Part shown: piece by piece, positions 1 to 8,819 of the stretch
Numbering within the stretch: position 1 is the stretch's first letter
Layout: every line of letters begins with the position of its first letter
DNA from: Salinimicrobium gaetbulicola
Lineage (GTDB): Bacteria; Bacteroidota; Bacteroidia; Flavobacteriales; Flavobacteriaceae
DNA length: 64,000 nucleotides
Assembly: GCF_042676025.1 (NCBI RefSeq)
Contig: NZ_JBHTJP010000035.1
Coordinates: forward strand, 744,001-808,000
Reading direction: 5' to 3'
The notes under the pieces: generated by a model
What the model was told of the DNA's origin: nothing
What the model saw: only the letters and a program-made list of their open reading frames with translations
The model's database searches: none
Translations under genes and position numbers: made by a program

Positions 1-158
1 CCCGCAGTGATAAGCGTGCCTAAAAACCCGGTTTCAGCCGATTCCTTTATTGTATCCCGAATACCTAGTTCTGAAAAAAGCAGAATATAGATCAACATTC
101 CAATAATGTTGGAAAGAAGCCCGGTAATAAATCCTGTAAAAATCTCTTTTTTAATCAT
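1..158 (-). CDS. Partial membrane protein, N-terminus only
   Basis: The reverse strand from the ATG at 158-156 reads through to the window edge without a stop, giving about 52 residues that begin MIKKEIFTGFITGLLSNIIG. It has a hydrophobic segment at roughly residues 8-28, so it is an integral membrane protein. The start overlaps the last 8 bases of surE, which points to translational coupling in one operon. I do not recognise the family and the C-terminus lies outside the window. Confidence 0.6.
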   Translation of the reverse strand, partial: MIKKEIFTGFITGLLSNIIGMLIYILLFSELGIRDTIKESAETGFLGTLITA

Positions 159-933
159 TAAGCTCCCAGGTTTGTAAGTCCTTTAGAAAATGATGGGCGG
201 TAAGGTCAAATTGTACCGGTACAACCGATACATAACCTTGAGCAAGTGCGTGTTCGTCACTATCCTCTCCTTCATCATCATTCACAAACTTACCCGTAAG
301 CCAGTAATAATCTCTTCCCTGCGGATTCGTTCTCTTATCGAATTCCTCTTCCCAGCGGGCGTTCGCCTGTCTGCAAACTTTTATTCCTTTGATCTCCGAT
401 TCTTTTAGCTTCGGAAGGTTTACGTTTAAAACCACTCCTTTTGGAAGCCCGTGTTTCAAAACTGATTTTGTGATCTTCTTTACGAACTTCTTGGTAGGTT
501 CAAAATCGGCATTCAGTGAGTAATCCAGTAAAGAAAAACCGATCGCCGGGATCCCTTCAATTCCGGCTTCCACAGCAGCGCTCATAGTACCTGAATAGAT
601 CACGTTTATAGAAGAATTAGACCCGTGATTGATTCCGCTAACACACAAATCTGGTTTGCGGTGCAGAATCTCCTGGGTGGCGATCTTTACACAATCGGCA
701 GGCGTTCCTGAGCAGCTGTATTCTTTGTGTTTATAAGTTTCTTTCACAGTCACCTGGTCGCAATACAAGGTGTCGCTAATTGTTATGGCATGACCCATTC
801 CGCTTTGAGGACTATCTGGTGCTACTACTATTACCTCGCCTATTTGCTTCATTACATCTATTAAGGCTCTTATTCCCGGAGCCGTAATTCCGTCGTCGTT
901 GGTTACTAAAATGAGGGGTTTTTCCTGTGACAT
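151..933 (-). CDS. surE: 5'/3'-nucleotidase SurE
   Basis: SurE is a cytoplasmic, divalent-metal-dependent phosphatase acting on nucleoside monophosphates and, in some species, exopolyphosphate. The 260-residue length fits the family. The N-terminal metal motif NDDG is at residues 12-15, followed by APDSPQSGMG, SGTPADC and the GINHGSN loop typical of SurE. The gene ends by overlapping the ATG of a small membrane protein, so the two are probably co-transcribed. It diverges from the ctp gene across about 140 bases. I am confident of the family; the preferred substrate cannot be read from sequence. Confidence 0.95.
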   Translation of the reverse strand: MSQEKPLILVTNDDGITAPGIRALIDVMKQIGEVIVVAPDSPQSGMGHAITISDTLYCDQVTVKETYKHKEYSCSGTPADCVKIATQEILHRKPDLCVSGINHGSNSSINVIYSGTMSAAVEAGIEGIPAIGFSLLDYSLNADFEPTKKFVKKITKSVLKHGLPKGVVLNVNLPKLKESEIKGIKVCRQANARWEEEFDKRTNPQGRDYYWLTGKFVNDDEGEDSDEHALAQGYVSVVPVQFDLTAHHFLKDLQTWELND

Positions 934-1077
934 TATGAAAATTTTATGGCTGCTAAATTAAAGTAATTTCCTGAGGAAAACATTATATTCGTAGTTTAAC
1001 AAATTTGAAAGCCAGGCAAAGGTTGGCATAGTTTTTACTGTATTTAAGACGTACTAATGATGAAAATACGTAGCATA

Positions 1078-3210
1078 ATGAAAAGGAATTATAAATTACT
1101 CGTGCTGGTGTTGTTATTTGCTGCGGCATCCTGCAGTTTTACAACAAAGACTTTCAACGACCCAAATAAAGACAAGACCTTAATCGAATTGATCGCTTAT
1201 GTGCTTGAAAACGGGCATTACGATGCCAAAGATCTAAATGATTCTTTTTCAAAAGAGGTTTATAGTGACTATTTAGAAGCAATAGATCCTCTTAAGCGAT
1301 ATTTATACGCGAGTGATATTGAAGAGTTTCAAACTTATGAAACCCTGATAGATGATCAAATCAAGAACAGCGATATCAGTTTCTTTGACCTTACCCATAC
1401 AAGACTTGTTGAGCGTATGGTCGAAGCTGAAGCAATTTATAAAGAGATCCTTTCTGAACCTTTTGACTATTCTAAAAAAGAGGTGTTCACTACAGATTAT
1501 GAGAAACAGCCTTATGCTACCTCAAAAGAAGAAATGAAAGAACGCTGGAGAAAACAATTGAAGTTTTCTGCAATTGCCAATTTCTATGATCTGAAAAAAG
1601 AACAGGAGAGAGAACTTGAAAACAATCCTGACCATAAAATAAAGTCTGACGCTGAACTAGAGAAAGAAGCGAGAGAACTTACCAAAACCTCATTAAAAGA
1701 ATATTTCGACTTTAATGATGACCTTGAACGTAAGGATTGGTTTTCATTATACGTGAACTCTATTGTAGAGGAGTTTGATCCTCATACCTTCTATTTTGCT
1801 CCACAGGATAAAGACCGTTTTGATCAGGCAATGAGCGGTAAACTGGAAGGTATTGGCGCGAGATTACAAAAGAAGAACGATAATGTAAAGATCGTGGAAA
1901 TTATTTCTGGAGGTCCTGCCTGGAGAGGTGAAGAGGTTGAAGTAGGAGATGAGATCCTTAAGGTGAAACAGGAAGACGAAAAAGAAGCTGTAAGTATTGT
2001 GGGTATGAGATTGGATGATGCAGTAAGCCTTATTAAAGGGCCTAAAGGAACAAAAGTCACTCTTACGGTAAGAAAAGTTGACGGTACGATAGAAGATATT
2101 GAGATCATTCGGGATGTAGTTGAGATCGAAGAAACATATGCGAAGACATCTGTAGTAAAGAAAAATGACAGAATATACGGAGTGATAAACCTTCCGAAGT
2201 TCTATTTTAATATGGAAGATTATTCTGAAAGGAATGCGGCTTCAGATGTGAAACAAGAAATTATCCGATTGAAAGAGCAAGGGATGGAAGGCCTGGTGCT
2301 TGACCTTAGAAACAATGGTGGAGGTTCTTTGAAGACTGTGGTTGACATCGCAGGATTATTCATCAAAGAAGGCCCCATCGTACAGGTGAAATCTAAAATG
2401 GAAGGACAGGAAGTATTGAAAGATACTGATCCTAGCGTTCTTTGGGACGGCCCTCTTGTGATCCTGGTGAATGAACTTTCAGCATCAGCTTCGGAAATTC
2501 TTGCAGCGGCCATGCAGGATTATAAAAGAGCTATCATCATTGGTAGCAAACAAACTTATGGTAAAGGAACAGTTCAGAATGTTCTTGACCTTAACCGATG
2601 GGTGCGTAACAGCGATCTTGGAGATCTGGGAGCATTAAAGATCACTACCCAGAAATTCTATAGAGTTAATGGGGGGTCTACCCAGCTGGAAGGAGTAAAA
2701 AGTGATGTAGTGGTTCCGGATAAGTTCAGCTATATTGACATAGGAGAAAAAGATCAGGAAAACCCACTTCCTTGGGATCAAATTGATGCAGCTAATTACA
2801 AGATCTGGGACGGCTATGTAGGGTTTGAGAAAACACTTTCAAATAGTAAACTGAGAATGGCTCAGAATCCACACCTTAAGTTGATACAGGAAAATGCCGA
2901 ATGGATTAGGGAGCAGAGAAATGAAAATTCCTTTCCTTTAAGTTACGAGGAATATGCTGCCGAAATGGAGAGTAATGAAGTGCAGGCTAAGAAGTTCAAT
3001 AAAATATCTGAATACGAGTCTAACCTGACTTATGAATCCCTGCCTTACGAAAAAGATCTATTTACTACGGATACTATACTTGCTGAGAAAAGACAACGTT
3101 GGCATCAAAACCTAAGTAGCGATATCTACATGGAAGAAGCTGTGAATGTTCTTGAGGATATGAAGACGAATAATATTAAGAAGACCGGAGTCGCTCAAAT
3201 GAAGAATTAA
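1078..3210 (+). CDS. Carboxy-terminal processing protease (Prc/Tsp, S41), lipoprotein
   Basis: A periplasmic tail-specific serine protease of the Prc type. From the ATG at 1078 it is 710 residues with a lipoprotein signal ending in AAASC (Cys19), so it is probably membrane-anchored. Two in-frame ATGs lie upstream at 1057 and 1060; I prefer 1078 because it gives a standard-length signal. A PDZ domain lies near residues 235-340, then the S41 core with LDLRNNGGG, SASASEIL (catalytic Ser near 470) and YGKGTVQ (catalytic Lys near 496). The Ser-Lys spacing is one residue longer than in E. coli Prc. The charged C-terminal region resembles the DUF3340 tail of Prc. A strong terminator follows. Confidence 0.93.
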   Translation: MKRNYKLLVLVLLFAAASCSFTTKTFNDPNKDKTLIELIAYVLENGHYDAKDLNDSFSKEVYSDYLEAIDPLKRYLYASDIEEFQTYETLIDDQIKNSDISFFDLTHTRLVERMVEAEAIYKEILSEPFDYSKKEVFTTDYEKQPYATSKEEMKERWRKQLKFSAIANFYDLKKEQERELENNPDHKIKSDAELEKEARELTKTSLKEYFDFNDDLERKDWFSLYVNSIVEEFDPHTFYFAPQDKDRFDQAMSGKLEGIGARLQKKNDNVKIVEIISGGPAWRGEEVEVGDEILKVKQEDEKEAVSIVGMRLDDAVSLIKGPKGTKVTLTVRKVDGTIEDIEIIRDVVEIEETYAKTSVVKKNDRIYGVINLPKFYFNMEDYSERNAASDVKQEIIRLKEQGMEGLVLDLRNNGGGSLKTVVDIAGLFIKEGPIVQVKSKMEGQEVLKDTDPSVLWDGPLVILVNELSASASEILAAAMQDYKRAIIIGSKQTYGKGTVQNVLDLNRWVRNSDLGDLGALKITTQKFYRVNGGSTQLEGVKSDVVVPDKFSYIDIGEKDQENPLPWDQIDAANYKIWDGYVGFEKTLSNSKLRMAQNPHLKLIQENAEWIREQRNENSFPLSYEEYAAEMESNEVQAKKFNKISEYESNLTYESLPYEKDLFTTDTILAEKRQRWHQNLSSDIYMEEAVNVLEDMKTNNIKKTGVAQMKN

Positions 3211-3232
3211 TTGGGAGAATCTGGATAAAGCC

Positions 3233-3267
3233 AAAAGACCTTCAGTACTCCTGAAGGTCTTTTTTTG
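3233..3267. terminator. Rho-independent terminator, ctp/rodA convergent
   Basis: A 13-bp perfect stem (3233-3245 with 3251-3263) closes a 5-base loop and continues into a T run on the plus strand. It lies 20 bases past the ctp stop and before the rodA stop, so it can serve both convergent genes. Confidence 0.9.
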
Positions 3268-3292
3268 TTTCTATAAAATCTAACTGGTTAGA

Positions 3293-4543
3293 TTACCAGA
3301 AAGACATTCTTTCGGCATCCAGTTTTATGAATATGAATAGCAGGATAGTAAAGCCCCACAAACCTGAACCACCATAACTAAAGAATGGAAGAGGAATACC
3401 TACTGTAGGGAAAATGCCTATAACCATCCCTATGTTTACGAAGAAGTGCAGGAAAAAGATTCCTGCTATACTGTAGCCATACACCCTATTGAATTGTGAT
3501 TTTTGCCTTTCTGCAAGGTGAAGTATTCGCAACATTAAAAGCACGAAAAGTATTACTACGACTGAGCTTCCAATAAAACCCCATTCTTCGCCAACAGTGC
3601 TGAAAATATAGTCTGTATGTTGTTCCGGTACAAAATTTCCTTTGGTTTGGGTTCCTTCGGTCCAGCCTTTTCCAAACCAGCTTCCGCTACCAATGGCGAT
3701 CTCACTCTGGTTGGTATTGTAACCAATCCCGCGGTTATCTACTTCTTTTCCAAGTACGATGTTGAATCGGTCACGATGACGCTGCTCAAAAATGTTCTCA
3801 AAAATGTAATTTACAGAGAACGATAACGCAATGGCAACTAGCAGAATACTGAAATAAGCAATCCCTCCGGGTCTTTTCTTTTTTCTAAAAAAATAGAATA
3901 GCAGCACCAAAACCACTGCTCCCGCTGATACCCATATTGGGTTGAAAAGTAGCGTAAGTACAAAAACCAATATCCCTAATCCGGCAGCGATAAGGTAAAC
4001 ACCAGATAATCCTTCCCTGTAAAGGGGAAAGAAAAAGGCTGCGTAGACCATAGCACTTCCAGCATCCGGTTGTGGCAATATTATAAGGGCCGGCAGGGCA
4101 ATAATGATAAAGGCTTTGAACTGGTCCCCCAGGTTTTTTATGTTGGTCTGTATGTCGCTAATAAACTTGGACAGGGCCAGGGCGGTAGCCACTTTGGCGA
4201 ATTCTGAAGGCTGAATGGTAAAACCGCCTATAGCATACCAGGATGTAGCACCGTTAATGGTCTTTCCGAAGAAGAAGAGGCCGAGAACACTAAACAGCGC
4301 GCCCACATATATTATACTGGCAAAACGTTCATAGAATTTGGCTTCCAGCGATAATAAAAAAACGATCAAAAATACGCTTAAGATGATCCATAGCAATTGC
4401 TTGCCATAGATCTGATCAAGATCGAAAAAGGAGGTTGCTGCATCATCCAGGGATGCTGAATAAATATTCAACCACCCTATTAAAACCAATAAAAAGTATA
4501 ATAGTATGCTTAGCCAATCAAATTGGGAGATGGTTTTAGACAT
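3293..4543 (-). CDS. rodA: Rod-shape SEDS glycosyltransferase RodA
   Basis: A 416-residue polytopic inner membrane protein of the FtsW/RodA/SpoVE family, the peptidoglycan polymerase of the elongation complex. About ten hydrophobic segments are visible. Family signatures include FTIQPSEFAKVA, QPDAGSAMVY, the EQHTDYIFSTVGEEWGF loop and the C-terminal PLPFFSYGGSG. It follows mrdA by 3 bases and sits at the end of mreB-mreC-mreD-mrdA-rodA. That order separates it from FtsW, which lives in the dcw cluster. Confidence 0.96.
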   Translation of the reverse strand: MSKTISQFDWLSILLYFLLVLIGWLNIYSASLDDAATSFFDLDQIYGKQLLWIILSVFLIVFLLSLEAKFYERFASIIYVGALFSVLGLFFFGKTINGATSWYAIGGFTIQPSEFAKVATALALSKFISDIQTNIKNLGDQFKAFIIIALPALIILPQPDAGSAMVYAAFFFPLYREGLSGVYLIAAGLGILVFVLTLLFNPIWVSAGAVVLVLLFYFFRKKKRPGGIAYFSILLVAIALSFSVNYIFENIFEQRHRDRFNIVLGKEVDNRGIGYNTNQSEIAIGSGSWFGKGWTEGTQTKGNFVPEQHTDYIFSTVGEEWGFIGSSVVVILFVLLMLRILHLAERQKSQFNRVYGYSIAGIFFLHFFVNIGMVIGIFPTVGIPLPFFSYGGSGLWGFTILLFIFIKLDAERMSFW

Positions 4544-4546
4544 TCT

Positions 4547-6415
4547 TTACTGGTTGATTTTAAAGGGTTCGCCGCTTAAAGGTTTTGCGTATTCTTCTTC
4601 CAGACTGTGAGAAAGTATCCAGTCTTCCATATCTTTACGAGTGATCTCGCCTTTCAGGTATTTCTCAATAAGTAATCCTGCAATTCGTCCCGCGTATCTT
4701 CCTCCCCAATAACCGTTCTCAACGAAAACTGCCAAAGCGATCTTTGGATCGTCAACGGGAGCAAAAGCTATGAAGATCGAGTGGTCGGTCAACTGGACTC
4801 TTTTTCCATCAATCTTCATGAAGTTTTCAGCTGTTCCCGTCTTACCTGCAATCTCTATATCCGGAATTCGAACTCCGGCTGCTGTACCACTTTTATACAC
4901 CTGGTGCATACCTTCTATGACCGGTTCAAAATATTGCGGTTCTATAGTAGTATACTTTTTCTGAGTAAATTCTTCTTTTTTAATAGGTGTGCCGTCGATC
5001 TCCTTTAAGATATGAGGCGTGTAGAACCATCCTCTGTTCGCGATGGCTGCAGTCATATTTGCCAGCTGAATAGGTGTCATTAAAACTTCTCCCTGCCCTA
5101 TCGCATTTGAAAGCGTGGCTGGCGCAAACCATTTGTATTTAGGGTATTGATAAATGGCATTATAGTATTCAGAATCGGGAATTTTTCCTGGGCGCCCTGT
5201 AGAAAGGTCAGATCCCAGGTAGTCACCTAAGCCAAAACTTTGTAGGTGGTTTGCCCAATTATCAATTCCCTCCTGCGGAGTAGGGTATTTTTCAATGACC
5301 CTTCGGTAAATATTGGCGAAATAAGCGTTACACGAATTCGCGATCCCGGGTATCATACTTAAAGGACTCGGGTGATCATGACAGCCCATCTTTCGTCCTC
5401 TGCCATAGTAATATCCTCTTTGACAGGAAAAACGTTCCTGAGTGTTTACAACACCTTCCTGAAGTGCGATAAGAGCATTAATGGTCTTAAAAGGAGAACC
5501 AGGTGGATATTCTGCCAAAAGTCCGCGGTCATATAATGGTTTTGCGATGGAGTCGTAATAAAGTCGGGTGAAGTTCTCAGATCTTTTTCTGCCTACCAAC
5601 TGTGCCGGATCATAGTTAGGTGCGGTTACCATTGCCAGGATTTCCCCCGTTTCAGGTTCAATAGCGACAATTCCCCCGCGTTTGTTCTTCATGAGTAATT
5701 CGCCATACTTTTGAAGTTCAGCATCTATGGTAATGGTTAGATCTTTTCCTTTCTTCGGAAGGGTATCAAAGACCCCACCTTTATATGGACCAATATCCCG
5801 GTTAAATCGATCCTTTTGTATGTATTTAACCCCTTTTACACCTCTTAGGAGTTCTTCATAATAACCTTCCACCCCCTGTTTTCCAATAAGGTCCCCTGAA
5901 ATGTAATATGGGTTCTCATTTACAATGCGTTGGTTTACTTCAGTTATATAACCAAGTAGGTTCGATCCGTTTTCAGTATAATAATCTCTTAAGGACCTTT
6001 TCTGAATATAAAAACCTTCATATTTCCGCATTTTTTCCTGCAGATAGGCATACTCGCTTTTTGTGAGCTGTGGAATGACCACCGAAGGAAGTCGGGGAGA
6101 ATAGATCTTAGCCTTATCAAGACGGTTTTCAAGTTGCTCCCGGGTAAGGCCTAATATATTGCAGAACTCGGTTGTATCGAAAGGCTTCAGGTTTCTTGGG
6201 ATCACCATGACGTCATAAGACGGCTGATTTGAAACTAGTAACTCTCCATTTCGGTCAAAGATAAATCCGCGTTGGGGGTAATCATAAACTACCTTGATCG
6301 CGTTGTTTTCCGAAAGTCCGGTGAAGGAGTCATCAAGAATCTGCAGATAAAAAAGACGGGCCATAAATATGAGTCCCGACGTGATAATGATTATATATAA
6401 TAAGATTCTTCTCAT
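4547..6415 (-). CDS. mrdA: Penicillin-binding protein 2 (elongasome transpeptidase)
   Basis: A class B PBP of 622 residues that cross-links peptidoglycan during cell elongation with RodA. It has an N-terminal membrane anchor (residues 1-22), a PBP dimerisation domain (about 45-220) and a transpeptidase domain with SPFK (Ser307, Lys310), SCN (361-363) and KTGT (from 525). The start codon overlaps the mreD stop by 4 bases, and rodA follows 3 bases later. Both facts support one rod-shape operon. Confidence 0.97.
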   Translation of the reverse strand: MRRILLYIIIITSGLIFMARLFYLQILDDSFTGLSENNAIKVVYDYPQRGFIFDRNGELLVSNQPSYDVMVIPRNLKPFDTTEFCNILGLTREQLENRLDKAKIYSPRLPSVVIPQLTKSEYAYLQEKMRKYEGFYIQKRSLRDYYTENGSNLLGYITEVNQRIVNENPYYISGDLIGKQGVEGYYEELLRGVKGVKYIQKDRFNRDIGPYKGGVFDTLPKKGKDLTITIDAELQKYGELLMKNKRGGIVAIEPETGEILAMVTAPNYDPAQLVGRKRSENFTRLYYDSIAKPLYDRGLLAEYPPGSPFKTINALIALQEGVVNTQERFSCQRGYYYGRGRKMGCHDHPSPLSMIPGIANSCNAYFANIYRRVIEKYPTPQEGIDNWANHLQSFGLGDYLGSDLSTGRPGKIPDSEYYNAIYQYPKYKWFAPATLSNAIGQGEVLMTPIQLANMTAAIANRGWFYTPHILKEIDGTPIKKEEFTQKKYTTIEPQYFEPVIEGMHQVYKSGTAAGVRIPDIEIAGKTGTAENFMKIDGKRVQLTDHSIFIAFAPVDDPKIALAVFVENGYWGGRYAGRIAGLLIEKYLKGEITRKDMEDWILSHSLEEEYAKPLSGEPFKINQ

Positions 6416-6918
6416 CTAGATTTTCTGTTGAATAGCGCTAATGATAGAAAAACCAGGATTATGGTAAAAATACCTGAAAAAAAGGTTTTTTTGAAAAGTA
6501 GCAATAAGTGTGCAAAATTGAAAAATTCCAAGGTAAACAACACAAAATGATGCACAAAGACGAGAATGGCAATATAACTCAACCGTGAACCCGGTGGAGT
6601 ATTAGAGAACTTGATGGTTTGATAATCATAACTCACTCCAAAGGAAAATCTTAGGATCAACGGCCTAATATAGGCTATAACAAGACATGCAGCCGCGTTG
6701 ATGCCACCACTGTCTTCAAAAATGTCTACTCCCAGACCCAGTAAAAAACTGAGAAAGAGAAAGAGGGTTTGGTTTCCGTTAAAGGGGTATAGTATGATGA
6801 ACAACACATATAAATATGGGTTGATGTATCCTGAAAAATTGATATTGTTCAACAGCAATACTTGCAGTAGGATGAGGAAGATAAACCGAAATGTGTTGGT
6901 GATAACTACATTATTCAT
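6412..6918 (-). CDS. mreD: Rod shape-determining protein MreD
   Basis: A 168-residue, very hydrophobic protein with about five membrane segments. It has weak intrinsic signatures, as is usual for MreD, and the identification rests mainly on position: it overlaps mreC by 8 bases upstream and mrdA by 4 bases downstream. MreD is an inner membrane member of the elongation complex, linking MreC to the cell wall synthases. Confidence 0.9.
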   Translation of the reverse strand: MNNVVITNTFRFIFLILLQVLLLNNINFSGYINPYLYVLFIILYPFNGNQTLFLFLSFLLGLGVDIFEDSGGINAAACLVIAYIRPLILRFSFGVSYDYQTIKFSNTPPGSRLSYIAILVFVHHFVLFTLEFFNFAHLLLLFKKTFFSGIFTIILVFLSLALFNRKSR

Positions 6919-7738
6919 CTTTGGTGAGTTTTTGTAGTTTCCTGATCTCAGCCTGGGCTGTGTTCTCTATAATGTAGACATAACCGATGTTGGTCATGTC
7001 ATTGAAAAGTTCAATATCAATAGTGTAGTAACTTTCACTTTGGTCCAGTTGGTAATCTGTGATACTTCCAATTTGTAAGCCCTTAGGGAAGATCAGCGAG
7101 CGACCTCCGGTAATAATGGTGTCGCCTTTTTTAACCGGTGCTATAGCCGGAACATCGGTCAACTGTACAATGTTTGGATCGCGACCATTCCAAACCAGCG
7201 TTCCGAAGTGGTTCGATTTCTTCAGCTGCGCATTAATTTTTGAGTTCGAATTCAGAATAGAAATGACTGTTGAATAATTTGGTGAAACGTTTTCCACGAT
7301 CCCCACGATTCCTTTGCTGGTAACTACTCCCATATCCCGCTCAATTCCGGAGCGAGAACCATTTTTGATGGTGAGGTAATTATCCATTTTAGCGTAGTTG
7401 TTATTGATCACTTCTGAAGCCCGAAAAGTATAACTTCCGTTGAAAGAAATCGTGTCTTCATAATCTTTTATGTCCAGAGAGTCTTCGTAAGTAGCCAGGC
7501 GTGATCGCAGTCTTTCATTTTCTTCCAAAAGGCGGAGATTATATTCCTCCAGGTTGAAATATGTATTGATGTTACTGGACCAGCTATAAATGCCACCGCT
7601 AATAAAATTCGCAGAACTTATGAATTTACTTTTTTGATATGAGTGGGATTGAATGGTTAAAAACAGGGAAACAGAAAGCAGCAATAAGAATAGAATATTG
7701 TTCTTATTGCGAATAAGAAAATTAATTATTTGCTGCAT
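6911..7738 (-). CDS. mreC: Rod shape-determining protein MreC
   Basis: A 275-residue bitopic periplasmic protein. One N-terminal membrane helix lies near residues 12-28, followed by a short coiled coil (about 60-90, rich in Glu, Leu and Arg) and the beta-rich MreC domain with MGVVTSKGIVGIV and FGTLVWNG. MreC scaffolds PBP2/RodA on the periplasmic side. It starts 9 bases after mreB and overlaps mreD, as in the standard mreBCD order. Confidence 0.95.
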   Translation of the reverse strand: MQQIINFLIRNKNNILFLLLLSVSLFLTIQSHSYQKSKFISSANFISGGIYSWSSNINTYFNLEEYNLRLLEENERLRSRLATYEDSLDIKDYEDTISFNGSYTFRASEVINNNYAKMDNYLTIKNGSRSGIERDMGVVTSKGIVGIVENVSPNYSTVISILNSNSKINAQLKKSNHFGTLVWNGRDPNIVQLTDVPAIAPVKKGDTIITGGRSLIFPKGLQIGSITDYQLDQSESYYTIDIELFNDMTNIGYVYIIENTAQAEIRKLQKLTKDE

Positions 7739-7747
7739 AAGCTACTC

Positions 7748-8776
7748 CTACTTTATCAAGATCCCTTTGTAACGATTTAACGTTTTTAGGGTGATTCCTG
7801 TTCCACGCACCACTGCTCGTAAAGGATCTTCTGCGATATATACCGGAAGATCAGTTTTTTGGGATAATCTCTTGTCTAATCCGCGCAGCATTGATCCTCC
7901 ACCGGCAAGATAAATCCCGGTATTGTAAATATCTGCAGCGAGTTCAGGAGGGGTTTGAGAAAGAGTTTCCATAACCGCATCTTCAATTCTTAAGATAGAT
8001 TTGTCCAGTGCCTTTGCAATCTCTCTGTAAGAGATGTTTACCTGTTTTGGTTTACCGGTCAACAGGTCACGCCCCTGTACATTCATTTCATCTGGCGGAA
8101 CTTCCAGATCCTCGGTGGCAGCTCCAATCTGTATCTTTATTTTTTCGGCAGTGCGTTCTCCCACATATAAGTTATGCTGGGTACGCATGTAATATACGAT
8201 ATCATTGGTGAAAACATCTCCAGCGATCTTTACAGATTTGTCGCATACGATCCCGCCTAGAGCGATCACGGCGATCTCTGTAGTACCACCACCTATATCC
8301 ACGATCATGTTCCCTTTTGGTTGCATGATGTCAACCCCAATACCAATTGCTGCGGCCATTGGCTCGTGGATCAAATAAACTTCTTTTCCGTTTACTCTTT
8401 CTGCACTTTCCTTTACCGCACGCATCTCAACCTCAGTAATGCCCGATGGGATACAAATTACCATTCTAAGAGCAGGAGTGAACATCTTCTTCTTTAATGC
8501 CGGAATTTCTTTGATGAACATAGTGAGCATCTTTTCACTGGCATCAAAATCTGCTATTACACCGTCCTTTAATGGGCGAATGGTTTTGATGTTTTCATGG
8601 GTTTTTCCCTGCATCATGGCAGCTTCTTTTCCTACTGCGATAATTTTACCCGTAGTCCTATGTCGGGCGACAATAGAAGGACTGTCCACAACAACCTTGT
8701 CATTATGAATGATAAGGGTATTCGCGGTCCCTAAATCTATAGCTATTTCTTCAGTGAGAAAATCAAAAAATCCCAT
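7748..8776 (-). CDS. mreB: Actin-like rod-shape protein MreB
   Basis: A 342-residue cytoplasmic actin homologue that polymerises under the membrane and directs elongasome movement. The phosphate-1 motif IDLGTANTLI is near the N-terminus, VDIGGGTTEIAV forms the phosphate-2 loop, and IYLAGGGSMLRGLD is the adenosine motif. The N-terminal GFFDFLTEEIAIDLGT is typical of the family. It lies 43 bases downstream of purH on the same strand. An imperfect promoter (TACATTTA) is in that gap, so read-through from purH is also possible. Confidence 0.97.
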   Translation of the reverse strand: MGFFDFLTEEIAIDLGTANTLIIHNDKVVVDSPSIVARHRTTGKIIAVGKEAAMMQGKTHENIKTIRPLKDGVIADFDASEKMLTMFIKEIPALKKKMFTPALRMVICIPSGITEVEMRAVKESAERVNGKEVYLIHEPMAAAIGIGVDIMQPKGNMIVDIGGGTTEIAVIALGGIVCDKSVKIAGDVFTNDIVYYMRTQHNLYVGERTAEKIKIQIGAATEDLEVPPDEMNVQGRDLLTGKPKQVNISYREIAKALDKSILRIEDAVMETLSQTPPELAADIYNTGIYLAGGGSMLRGLDKRLSQKTDLPVYIAEDPLRAVVRGTGITLKTLNRYKGILIK

Positions 8777-8819
8777 GCTTTGTTCGAATTAAATTTGAGG
8801 TTTGGTAAATGTAGTAAAT